In this document: in pieces, positions 1-7,423 of the stretch
How the letters are laid out: each line of letters starts with the position of its first letter
Position numbering within the stretch: position 1 is the stretch's first letter
Assembly (NCBI GenBank): GCA_017460835.1
Contig: JAFUAD010000043.1
Span: 1-40,066, forward strand
Source: Oscillospiraceae bacterium
GTDB lineage: Bacteria; Bacillota; Clostridia; Oscillospirales; Ruminococcaceae
Length of the DNA stretch: 40,066 nucleotides
Direction of reading: 5' to 3'
Made by a program: the position numbers and the translations under genes
The notes under the pieces: generated by a model
Databases searched by the model: none
The model's input: the letters and a program-made list of their open reading frames with translations, nothing else
Told to the model about the DNA's origin: nothing

Positions 1-1
1 C

Positions 2-61
2 ATCAGGGTACTGAAAGCAGACGTAATTGAGTTCCTAATTGCGCACAAAAAAGACGGTTAA
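2..61 (+). CDS. C-terminal end of an excisionase / HTH DNA-binding protein (partial)
   Basis: An open frame runs in from the left edge and stops with TAA at 59-61. Its last 19 residues (about IRVLKADVIEFLIAHKKDG) resemble the C-terminal end of small excisionase-type helix-turn-helix proteins, where a recognition-helix strand is followed by a short VxEFL helix. It lies directly before an integrase, the usual xis-int order of integrative elements. Only the tail is visible, so the assignment rests mainly on context. Confidence 0.55.
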   Translation: MRVLKADVIEFLIAHKKDG

Positions 62-107
62 AAGCCGGACAATGCGCCGAAAATCAGAGAATTGCGGTCA
101 CATAGTC

Positions 108-136
108 TTGCATTATATTGGGTTCTGAGGTATAAT
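108..136 (+). promoter_or_regulatory. Promoter of the integrase gene
   Basis: TTGCAT (108-113) and TATAAT (131-136) are separated by 17 bases, a sigma-A type promoter. It lies between the excisionase stop and the integrase ribosome-binding site, so the integrase can be expressed separately from the upstream gene. Confidence 0.75.
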
Positions 137-189
137 AGAAGAGTCAACAGCAGACTTCTACCGCTTTCAAATCGAAGGAGGAAAAATCA

Positions 190-1671
190 ATAAAAGCAAG
201 TCTGCCTTATAAGTACATCACTTCCGTAAAGAACGGAAAACAGTATGTTGTTTTTGACTACAAGGACAGCGAGGGAAAGCGTAAGCGTAAGTGGGTGAAC
301 ACCGATCTCCCTGAGAAATGCACGAAAAAGGCTCTGAAAGAAGCGGTCGATCAGATCGTGGCGGAGTTTGACGAGCAGTTCAGAACGGGTACGATTCAGA
401 AGCGTAAGCGTGTTTCTTCTCCTGCTGCCAATGAACCTTATGCTGTTATGGCTGATACACCCGAATCCGCAATGAAGCTGAGTGCCTACGTTGAGGAGTG
501 GCTGGCAGCGGTGAGAGCAAACCTCGCCCGTACCACATTCAACTCCTACAGAAGTGCCAATAAGCGTTTTGTGGAGTATCTCGATGAGCATTATCCCGAT
601 CTAACTCTTGGTACGCTGAGATATACACACATTCAGGAGTTTTTGAACCACAAGCTCGATGAGGGCTGTAAGGGCAGCTGTGCAAAGCAGTATTATCTTG
701 CAATTCACTCCTGCCTTGCGTATGCGGTCAAAATGGAGTACATTCCCACGCACCCGATGGACAAGCTCGTTGTGCCGAGAACGGAGCGTTATGAAGCCAC
801 CTTTTATAATAAAGACGAGCTGAATACGCTGTTTGAAGCCTTCAAGGACGATAAACTTGAATTGGTGGTACACATTGCCGCCTACTACGGTCTGAGAAGA
901 AGCGAGGTGCTTGGTCTGAGGTGGGATGCTATCGACTTCACCAACAAGACGATCTCCATTCAGCGTAAGGTTGTCAGCGACTATGATGAGGACGGTCATA
1001 GAAAGCTCTATGTGGAGAACAGACTGAAAACCAATTCCACAAGAAGAACACTTCCGCTGATACCTCACATTGAGAAAATGCTCCTTGAAAAGAGAGAGCT
1101 TGAAGCACATTTTAGAAAGATATGCGGAAAGTCATTCGACAGGGAGTTTGAGGGCTTTATCTGCCGTGACAACTATGGTAAACTGATCTCGCCTGAGTAT
1201 GTGACAAGCCGTTTCCACTATGTTATTACAAAGCACGGTTTGAGACACCTGCGTTTCCATGATCTGAGACATTCGTGTGCGAGCTTATTGCTTGCGAACG
1301 ATGTTCCGATGAAGGCAATTCAGGAATGGCTCGGTCACAGCAACTATACGATCACGGCGAACCTTTACAGTCACTTGGAGTATAACGCTAAGGTCATTTC
1401 TGCGGAGACGATTGCAAGGGTACTTGACGGTGAAGCAGAACAGCAGAGCAAAGCTCCTGCGGAGACTGCCGAGCCTGCACCTGAGAAGAAGTCCGCAAAG
1501 AAGTCGGCAAGCAAAAAGCCGTCTGCGAAAAAGACTTCGGACAAGAAATCTGCAAGTGATAAGTCCACGGCAAAGACAACAGACAATCCTGCACCGAAGA
1601 AGTCGGGCGGACGTAAAAAGAAAAGCGACACACCTACCACAACAGGTGAATCGCAAACGTCAAGAGTATAA
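190..1671 (+). CDS. int: Tyrosine recombinase / phage-type integrase with Lys-rich tail
   Basis: Site-specific recombinase that would integrate and excise a mobile element. The N-terminal ~55 residues look like an arm-site-binding domain (YKYITSVKNGKQY...). A SAM-like core-binding domain follows (about 95-195), then the catalytic domain with RRSEVLGLRW, HDLRH, a later GHS and the tyrosine in NLYSHLE (R, HxxR, H, Y set). A consensus AAGGAGG lies at 175-181. The first in-frame ATG (295) is too far away and would remove the conserved N-terminal domain. The best-spaced codon is ATA at 190, so either a rare start codon is used or the start has mutated; CTG at 202 is an alternative. The last ~75 residues are an unusual Lys/Ala/Ser/Pro-rich, histone-H1-like tail. 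Base composition is visibly less GC-rich than the genes to the right, as expected for acquired DNA. Confident in the family, less so in the start. Confidence 0.9.
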   Translation: MKASLPYKYITSVKNGKQYVVFDYKDSEGKRKRKWVNTDLPEKCTKKALKEAVDQIVAEFDEQFRTGTIQKRKRVSSPAANEPYAVMADTPESAMKLSAYVEEWLAAVRANLARTTFNSYRSANKRFVEYLDEHYPDLTLGTLRYTHIQEFLNHKLDEGCKGSCAKQYYLAIHSCLAYAVKMEYIPTHPMDKLVVPRTERYEATFYNKDELNTLFEAFKDDKLELVVHIAAYYGLRRSEVLGLRWDAIDFTNKTISIQRKVVSDYDEDGHRKLYVENRLKTNSTRRTLPLIPHIEKMLLEKRELEAHFRKICGKSFDREFEGFICRDNYGKLISPEYVTSRFHYVITKHGLRHLRFHDLRHSCASLLLANDVPMKAIQEWLGHSNYTITANLYSHLEYNAKVISAETIARVLDGEAEQQSKAPAETAEPAPEKKSAKKSASKKPSAKKTSDKKSASDKSTAKTTDNPAPKKSGGRKKKSDTPTTTGESQTSRV

Positions 1672-1720
1672 AATATAATATCGAAAAATGGACAGCGAGA
1701 AAAAGAGAACGAAAAAAGAG

Positions 1721-1780
1721 CGATTTTGGTAGAAAATCTGGTAGAAGAAAATCGGATTTCGATAATATATTCATCTACCA
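1721..1780. repeat. Short repeats downstream of the integrase (possible attachment-site region)
   Basis: TGGTAGA occurs at 1727-1733 and 1739-1745, and its inverse TCTACCA at 1774-1780. CGATTTT (1721-1727) and AAAATCG (1748-1754) can also pair. Such clustered short repeats beside an integrase gene are often recombinase-binding sites or the end of the element. The exact attachment core cannot be fixed without the other end. The rest of 1672-1944 holds no gene. Confidence 0.35.
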
Positions 1781-1877
1781 CAAAGTGCTGATAAGCCCGT
1801 AGTTACTGCATTTGAGCGAAATAAAAAAGGATTTGTTCATATAATGTGATTGACTTAATCAGGACTATATGCTATAA

Positions 1878-1892
1878 CCGGGCAGTGCCCGG
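1878..1892. repeat. Perfect 6-bp hairpin
   Basis: CCGGGC-AGT-GCCCGG, a perfect short inverted repeat without a T-run, upstream of the aldo/keto reductase promoter. Role unknown. Confidence 0.4.
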
Positions 1893-1944
1893 CTCCGATT
1901 CTGCTCCCCGGCAGTTTCTTCCATACATTTTTCTCCCGCTCCCA

Positions 1945-1973
1945 TTGAATTTTCCGGCATAATATGCTATAAT
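1945..1973 (+). promoter_or_regulatory. Promoter of the aldo/keto reductase operon
   Basis: TTGAAT (1945-1950), 17-base spacer, TATAAT (1968-1973), with an extended -10 (TGc). Reads into the gene at 2047. Confidence 0.8.
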
Positions 1974-2046
1974 AACTTGTGACAACACGCAGGACTTTTA
2001 TCCAGACTGTTAAAATCTACTGGCAAAATCAAAATAAGGAGGGCAT

Positions 2047-3171
2047 ATGAGCGATTATTTCGGCAAGGATGTCTTTAAGCTCGGCTTCGGTCTGATGCGT
2101 CTTCCGAAGCTGCAAAACGGCGAAATTGACATCCCGCAGACAAGTGAAATGGTTGACAAATTTTTAGAGGCAGGCGGCACCTATTTTGATACCGCCTATG
2201 TGTATGACAACGGCGGCTCCGAGCGTGCGATCAAAAAGGCGCTGATCGACCGGCATCCGCGTGAGCGCTTCACGCTCTGCACCAAGCTCAATGCAGGGAT
2301 GCAGTGCCATGATGAAAAAAGCGCAAAGCAGCAGTTCTACACCAGCCTCGAACGCACCGGCGCAGGCTATTTCGATTACTACCTGCTCCACGCATTACAG
2401 CGCAACAACTACAAAAAATACGACGAATACCACATCTGGGATTTCGTCAAAGAGCAGAAGGAAAAGGGACTGATCCGGTATTTCGGCTTCTCGTTCCATG
2501 CAGACCCGGCACTGCTGGAGGAGCTGCTGACCGTGCATCCGGAGGTCGATTTCATTCAGCTTCAGATCAACTACGCCGACTGGGAGAACCCCGGCGTCGC
2601 GTCTCGCGAGTGCTATGAAATTGCACGCAAGCACGGCAAGTCGATCACGGTCATGGAGCCGGTCAAGGGCGGCGCACTCGCAAAACCGCCGCAGGGCGTT
2701 CAGGAGCTGTTCAAGGCCGCGAATCCGGATGCCTCTATGGCATCGTGGGCAATCCGCTATGTTGCATCAATGGACGGCATTCTGACGGTACTTTCCGGAA
2801 TGTCCAATCTTGCGCAGATGGAGGACAATCTCTCGTACATGCGTGATTTCAAGCCGCTGAGCGACGACGAAAAGGCTGTGATTCTCGCGGCGCAGGCAGA
2901 GCTGAAAAAGGACAATTCCATCAAATGCACCGCCTGCCATTACTGCACGGAGGGATGTCCGATGGGCATTGCGATTCCGGAGATTTTTGCCGTATGCAAC
3001 AGCGAAACACTCAAGCCGAGCTGGGACGGCGGCAAGCAGGCATATGCCATCGCGACGCAGGACAAGGGCAAGGCGTCCGAGTGCATTGAATGCGGGCAGT
3101 GCGAGGGCGCATGTCCGCAGCATCTCGAAATCATCAGCTTACTCAAAAAATGCAGAACTATGGAGGGATAA
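2047..3171 (+). CDS. Aldo/keto reductase with C-terminal 2x[4Fe-4S] ferredoxin domain
   Basis: A 374-residue NAD(P)-dependent oxidoreductase of the ferredoxin-fused aldo/keto reductase group common in anaerobes. The N-terminal TIM barrel carries the expected Asp and Tyr (YFDTAYVYDNG), Lys (TLCTKLN) and His (YYLLHAL) of the catalytic tetrad. The C-terminal part has two bacterial ferredoxin motifs: C294, C297, C300, C304 (CTACHYCTEGCP) and C346, C349, C352, C356 (CIECGQCEGACP). Start chosen by AAGGAGG at 2036-2042. The next two genes follow with a 3-base gap and then an overlap, so the three probably form one operon. The substrate cannot be inferred. Confidence 0.92.
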   Translation: MSDYFGKDVFKLGFGLMRLPKLQNGEIDIPQTSEMVDKFLEAGGTYFDTAYVYDNGGSERAIKKALIDRHPRERFTLCTKLNAGMQCHDEKSAKQQFYTSLERTGAGYFDYYLLHALQRNNYKKYDEYHIWDFVKEQKEKGLIRYFGFSFHADPALLEELLTVHPEVDFIQLQINYADWENPGVASRECYEIARKHGKSITVMEPVKGGALAKPPQGVQELFKAANPDASMASWAIRYVASMDGILTVLSGMSNLAQMEDNLSYMRDFKPLSDDEKAVILAAQAELKKDNSIKCTACHYCTEGCPMGIAIPEIFAVCNSETLKPSWDGGKQAYAIATQDKGKASECIECGQCEGACPQHLEIISLLKKCRTMEG

Positions 3172-3174
3172 ACC

Positions 3175-3759
3175 ATGTTTGAACAGGCCTTAACACAGAG
3201 AAAGGTGTCCTTCGGGACAAAAATCACGATCAAAACGCTCGTGTCTGCGGGACTGATCGCAGCCGCCGTGCTGCTGCCGCAGCTTGTGCATCTTGCGCTC
3301 GGCGCACCGGGCGGCGTCAAGTGGCTGCCGATGTATCTCCCGGTTCTGATCGGCGGATGTCTGCTCGGAGCAAAATGGGGACTGGCAGTCGGCGTGCTGT
3401 CGCCGCTCGCAAGCTACCTCATCACCTCCGCAATGGGCAACCCGATGCCGCTTGCGGCCCGTCTGCCGTTCATGATGGCAGAGCTGGCAGTATTTGCGCT
3501 CGTTTCGGGGCTCTTTACGAAGAAAATCGCGCAGAACGGCCTCTGGGCGTTCCCGGCTGTCATTCTGGCGCAGATCACCGGCAGAGCGGCATTCCTCGGG
3601 CTGATTGCCCTGACGCAGAGCAAAACGCAGTTCACGGCGGCAATGATCTGGAAACAGATTCAGACCGGCTTCATCGGGCTTGCGGTGCAGGCGGTGCTCG
3701 TTCCGGTTATCATCATTGCGCTTCGTGCAATTCTGCTGAAGGAGCGGCACGATGACTGA
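3175..3759 (+). CDS. ECF transporter S-component-like membrane protein
   Basis: A 194-residue hydrophobic protein with about five to six membrane segments. Its layout (first helix after a basic N-terminus, then PMYLPVLIGGCLLGAKWGLAVGVLSPLASYL) is typical of substrate-binding S components of energy-coupling-factor vitamin transporters. No ATPase or T component lies nearby, so it would use a shared ECF module, as group II ECF systems do. It starts 3 bases after the aldo/keto reductase stop and overlaps the DUF1893 gene by 8 bases, implying translational coupling. The substrate is unknown. The family call rests on hydrophobicity pattern and motif resemblance. Confidence 0.7.
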   Translation: MFEQALTQRKVSFGTKITIKTLVSAGLIAAAVLLPQLVHLALGAPGGVKWLPMYLPVLIGGCLLGAKWGLAVGVLSPLASYLITSAMGNPMPLAARLPFMMAELAVFALVSGLFTKKIAQNGLWAFPAVILAQITGRAAFLGLIALTQSKTQFTAAMIWKQIQTGFIGLAVQAVLVPVIIIALRAILLKERHDD

Positions 3760-4174
3760 TCTCGAAGCTGCAAAAACACATCTCGAAGGGCATTCGATCT
3801 GCCTCTGCCGGGGCAGTGAGGTCATCACCGATGACGGCAGAGGCATTTCCCCGATGATGCGGCTGATCGCAGAAGGCAAGGATCTGCGCGGATTTTCTGC
3901 CGCGGATGTCATCGTCGGAAAGGCCGCAGCGATGCTGTTTGTGAAGGCGGGCGTGGTCAGCGTCCACGGGAATATCATGTCAGAAAGCGGCAGGGCATAT
4001 CTCACAGCGCACGGCATCCCATGCACCTGCGGCACGCTGACTGAGCGGATCATCAACCGGCAGGGAACAGGCGTCTGCCCGATGGAGCAGACCGTCGCGG
4101 CGCTCAGTGACCCCGAGGAGGGCTATGCGGCACTGTGCCGCAGGCTCGCGGAGATGAAACAGAATCATGCATAA
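3752..4174 (+). CDS. DUF1893 domain protein (TM1506-like)
   Basis: A 140-residue soluble protein resembling DUF1893, whose solved member TM1506 has a cytidine-deaminase-like fold of unknown activity. Visible conserved parts are CLCRGSEV near the start, GRGISPMM, a long central ADVIVGKAAAML helix, and CxCG (CTCGTL) followed by INRQGTGVCPME. The Cys residues could bind metal, but this is not established. It overlaps the S-component gene by 8 bases and ends the three-gene operon just before a terminator. Confidence 0.75.
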   Translation: MTDLEAAKTHLEGHSICLCRGSEVITDDGRGISPMMRLIAEGKDLRGFSAADVIVGKAAAMLFVKAGVVSVHGNIMSESGRAYLTAHGIPCTCGTLTERIINRQGTGVCPMEQTVAALSDPEEGYAALCRRLAEMKQNHA

Positions 4175-4179
4175 GAAGA

Positions 4180-4204
4180 GAGGGCAGGAATCATTCCTGC
4201 CCTC
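4180..4204 (+). terminator. Terminator after the DUF1893 gene
   Basis: Perfect 11-bp hairpin GAGGGCAGGAA-TCA-TTCCTGCCCTC six bases after the stop codon. It lacks a long T-run (agcttgttgtt follows), so termination may be incomplete. Confidence 0.6.
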
Positions 4205-4233
4205 AGCTTGTTGTTAAGATGTATCTCCGATGG

Positions 4234-4445
4234 ATTGAAAATGGGGCTCTCGCACGCTTCGCTATGAGTTTGCTGTGCATACTCACCCACCCTGCTTAAG
4301 GTACATTGTCCCTTAAGAATCCCATTATGAGAATAAATATAAAAAGTACGCAGAATCTTGCATTTACCTTATAATGGGATTCCAAAGGGATAGTATCCCT
4401 TTGGCGGGTTTGGGCAGAGCCCATTCAAAATCATCGCGAAGCGAT
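4234..4445. repeat. Nested palindromic intergenic element
   Basis: This gene-free stretch is built from nested inverted repeats. The outer arms are 4234-4250 (ends GGGGCTCT) and 4416-4430 (starts AGAGCCC). Inner arms GAATCCCATTAT (4317-4328) and ATAATGGGATTC (4371-4382) match perfectly. CCAAAGGGATA-G-TATCCCTTTGG (4382-4404) is a perfect 11-bp hairpin, CTTAAGG/CCTTAAG (4295-4317) another, and ATCGC-GAA-GCGAT (4433-4445) a last small one. The layout suggests a REP/BIME-like or MITE-like unit. It separates two convergent operons. Copy number elsewhere cannot be seen from here. Confidence 0.6.
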
Positions 4446-4456
4446 ACCTTATGATC

Positions 4457-7177
4457 TCACACGCCGGTGAGGAGCGTCCGCTTCATCAGGGTCAGATCAA
4501 CAGCGGTCAGTCTGCCGTCGCCGCTGAGATCGCCCGCAGTCCAGTCATACAGCACGGTATTCGGCGTATTCAGCAGCCATTTTTGCAGCAGCACCGCGTC
4601 CGCGACCGTCAGCACACCGTCGCCGTTGAGGTCGCCGGAAACCGCCGATTTCACGGTAATCACCGCATAATGCACACAGCCGGAGACCTGCCCGTTTTCG
4701 CCGAGCGTCACGGTCTCGCCAGCGCCGAATTCCTTTGCATAGAGCACATAGGTCACATTGTTGGAGTTCTGAACCGTCAGATCGGTCTTTGTCCAGCCAG
4801 CGAGCCATGACGGCGCGGTTTCGACACGGTTGTCAAGCGCGACATAAACCGTCGTCGGCTCGGACACCGTGAATTCCGCAAGCTCTCCGCTGAGATTTTT
4901 CGCATCGCAGGGCGTGCGGACATATTCTGCACCGATGAGCGCCTCCGGAACATTGACATAGGTCACCTCGCGGTCGCCGTAGACGAGTTCGCCGTCCTTC
5001 AGCCCGCTCTCGATCGACCATGCGCCGGCATATTCGGTGTTCAGGCGGTCAAAGTCGCGGATCAGCGTGCCGTTCAGCGGATCGAGCACCATCGTGACAT
5101 ACCACTTCTGCGAGCTGTTGCCGGTGCTGGTCCACTGGATCACATCGGCGCCGTCCTCCTTGGAATCGCTGATGACGCCGAAGCAGCTCAGATCGGATGA
5201 GCTTTTCGTGCAGATCGTATACGATCCGTCGCCGTTGTCGATAAACTTGAATTTGCGCGCATCGGATTCATCATTCGACCAGAGCCCGATGCTGGTTCCG
5301 TTGTCGGCGCTGCCGTAGGGCAGGTCGATGCAGAGATTCTGATTCAGTGCCGTGTAGATGTAGTAATACCCGTCGCCGGCATCCTGAAGCGTCCATGTGT
5401 ATGCGGTCTTGTCATCAGGCTTGCCCTGCTGCACATTCGTGCCGCTGGAGGGATTGCTGTCCGCAGCGGTCAGATACAGCCCGCTGTTGACATTGCGGAA
5501 GGTGTAGCTGAATGCCGTATCCATGACCGCGCCGGTCTGCACCTTCAGGGTAACATCGCGCAGGAACGGGCAGGCATATCGTGTCGTGACCCAGCTCGAA
5601 AACTCACTGTCGGTGATGTATTTCATATTGGAGGCGCTGGTCTGGTCGCCGGCATATTTCGTGCAGAATGCCTTTGTATCGGTGTTTTTCGTATTATAGG
5701 CATCGAGCAGCGAATAGCCGTAATTGGTCTTGTTCGGGTACCATGCCGAGGTGTTCTTCGACTGGAAATTGATCGCAGAGGGCGTGCCGTTGAGCGACTC
5801 AGAGAGGTACGAGCCGTCATCGCGGGCGGGGTTCTTGTTGGCATCGCCGCCCATTGTCAGCGCCTGCCCCTTTGTGTAGCCGTTGAACATGTTGTTCTGC
5901 GAGAGCATTTCAGAGCCGTCGCCGCCGATGATGCCGGTCGTCGCAGAGCCGTTCGAGTCCTTGCCGTATGCGGAATAGTAGTTATTGTAGATATGTGCGG
6001 CACCGTTTCCGAGCTGCGGGCAGCGGCGCACATTCTGATCCCACCAGTTGTAGAGCAGCGTGGTGCGGTCACGGGTGATCTCATCATTCTGCGTGCCGTA
6101 TGCGACCGTCCAGTAGCGGTTTTTGAGGTGGCAGTAGGAAATCGTCACATAGTCCGGCGAGCGCAGCCGGTCCTTTGCATCATAGTAGCTTTCATAGGGC
6201 GTATTGATCCAAATGAACTTTCCGACCTCATCCTGTCCGTCGCCGGTTCTGCTGTAGCTGAGCTGGCTCTCGAAATAGATGTGGTCAATCCAGATCTGAC
6301 GGGACGACCAGATGTTGATGAGGATGCGGTTCGGCGTATTCTTCGCGACCATTTTCAGATTGCGGAAAATGATATTGTCGCTCGGGCTGTCATCGACCGC
6401 GCCGTAAGCGTCGTTGGTACGGAACTGCGAATCGTAGATCGTGTGGGAGCCGTAGCATCCGACGATCGTCTTGTTGTCGCGGATACGGGTATTGCCCTTT
6501 TTCTGCATATCAATATCGCCGGTGATGACAATGGTCTGTGCCCCGACGGTATTGAGCTGCTTTTCGAGGTCATCCGCCGTGCTGACATACACGACCTCGC
6601 CGAGCAGACCGCCGATCGTACCGGCCTTTTCGCCGGAGGAGGTCTTGGCATTCGCTGCAAAGCCCTCCAGTCCGTCGAGGTTCAGCTTAAACTTCTGGTA
6701 GCCGTCGCCGGAATAGCTGCTGAGCGAGAAGCCGATCCCCTCCCGGAAGGTCAGCGATTTCGAGGAATCCGCGTTGCTCGTGATCTTGTAATACAGGTAG
6801 TAGCCGTCGTAGTCCTTCTCCACGCCCTCGATCTTCCAGCGCTGATTCGCGCCGTCGGTGTCATTCGCGAGCGAAACGCCGGAGCCGTTTGCGGTCAGAA
6901 TCTGTCCGTTTTCCGCGCTGACGATCTCAAAGACCCCGCTGCTGACATAGTTGACCGACCATTTTTCCGCCGCTGTGCCGTTGTATTTGTCCGGCAGCAG
7001 CGCAGCCCCTGCTGCATTGACATTGTTGTTGGTGTCCGACATTCCGAGCCGGAAGTACTGTACCGGATAGCTCACTGCTGCCTCAGCCTTCAGCGGTGCA
7101 TTCAGGCAAAGTGCCTCCGCCGCGGGCAGCAGCATTGCCGCAGACAGGACGCCTGCCAGCATTCTCTTTTTCTTCAT
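4457..7177 (-). CDS. Secreted pectate lyase (PL1-like) with ricin-type CBMs and dockerin
   Basis: A 906-residue cellulosomal pectinase. It has a Lys-rich signal peptide (about 1-34), a ricin/CBM13-like beta-trefoil (about 37-165), and a PL1-like pectate lyase beta-helix (about 195-470) with IIFRNLKM, IWIDHIYFES, a VTISYCHLKNR strand and the basic RRCPQLGNGAAHIYNNYY motif around R384/R385. A second ricin-like domain follows (about 575-720, QKWYV end), then a beta-rich carbohydrate-binding-like module (about 725-845). A C-terminal dockerin with two calcium loops (GDLNGDGVLTVAD, GDLSGDGRLTAVD) attaches it to a cohesin scaffold. The ATG at 7177 is chosen because the signal peptide starts there and GGGGG precedes it. 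It would cleave polygalacturonan outside the cell by beta-elimination. Transcribed alone from 7242-7270. Confidence 0.88.
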   Translation of the reverse strand: MKKKRMLAGVLSAAMLLPAAEALCLNAPLKAEAAVSYPVQYFRLGMSDTNNNVNAAGAALLPDKYNGTAAEKWSVNYVSSGVFEIVSAENGQILTANGSGVSLANDTDGANQRWKIEGVEKDYDGYYLYYKITSNADSSKSLTFREGIGFSLSSYSGDGYQKFKLNLDGLEGFAANAKTSSGEKAGTIGGLLGEVVYVSTADDLEKQLNTVGAQTIVITGDIDMQKKGNTRIRDNKTIVGCYGSHTIYDSQFRTNDAYGAVDDSPSDNIIFRNLKMVAKNTPNRILINIWSSRQIWIDHIYFESQLSYSRTGDGQDEVGKFIWINTPYESYYDAKDRLRSPDYVTISYCHLKNRYWTVAYGTQNDEITRDRTTLLYNWWDQNVRRCPQLGNGAAHIYNNYYSAYGKDSNGSATTGIIGGDGSEMLSQNNMFNGYTKGQALTMGGDANKNPARDDGSYLSESLNGTPSAINFQSKNTSAWYPNKTNYGYSLLDAYNTKNTDTKAFCTKYAGDQTSASNMKYITDSEFSSWVTTRYACPFLRDVTLKVQTGAVMDTAFSYTFRNVNSGLYLTAADSNPSSGTNVQQGKPDDKTAYTWTLQDAGDGYYYIYTALNQNLCIDLPYGSADNGTSIGLWSNDESDARKFKFIDNGDGSYTICTKSSSDLSCFGVISDSKEDGADVIQWTSTGNSSQKWYVTMVLDPLNGTLIRDFDRLNTEYAGAWSIESGLKDGELVYGDREVTYVNVPEALIGAEYVRTPCDAKNLSGELAEFTVSEPTTVYVALDNRVETAPSWLAGWTKTDLTVQNSNNVTYVLYAKEFGAGETVTLGENGQVSGCVHYAVITVKSAVSGDLNGDGVLTVADAVLLQKWLLNTPNTVLYDWTAGDLSGDGRLTAVDLTLMKRTLLTGV

Positions 7178-7241
7178 GATTCGATACCCCCAGAAAAAAT
7201 AAAATAACCGGATCTGACAAAATCTATATTGTCTGATTAAC

Positions 7242-7270
7242 ATGATAGCACATCTATCAAAAAATTACAA
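7242..7270 (-). promoter_or_regulatory. Promoter of the pectate lyase gene
   Basis: On the minus strand: TTGTAA (7270-7265), 17-base spacer, TATCAT (7247-7242), about 65 bases ahead of the start codon. Confidence 0.65.
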
Positions 7271-7325
7271 TGTTCAAATATGCTGTATTACAGTCCGATT
7301 GTATTTTATTGCGGCGCTTATTGAC

Positions 7326-7353
7326 ACAAAAAATGCAGGGGAAATCCCTGCAT
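7326..7353 (-). terminator. Terminator of the metalloprotease gene (minus strand)
   Basis: 8-bp hairpin ATGCAGGG-GAAAT-CCCTGCAT (7333-7353). Read on the minus strand it is followed by a run of T, the classic intrinsic terminator form. Confidence 0.75.
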
Positions 7354-7383
7354 CCGCGCTGTCCATACAATGTCTGAAAACAG

Positions 7384-7416
7384 CGGCGCCATACCGTTTT
7401 TCGCGGTATGGCGCCG
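7384..7416 (-). terminator. Strong hairpin after the metalloprotease gene
   Basis: Perfect 13-bp stem CGGCGCCATACCG / CGGTATGGCGCCG with a 7-base loop, 7 bases beyond the stop codon of the minus-strand gene. TTTT lies a few bases past the stem on the minus strand. With 7326-7353 it forms a double terminator. Confidence 0.65.
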
Positions 7417-7423
7417 GTTTTGC

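Noticed and set aside
5993-7207. 404-codon plus-strand open frame opposite the pectate lyase gene
   Set aside because: It is the antisense shadow of a GC-rich coding gene; no ribosome-binding site and no protein-like domain pattern.
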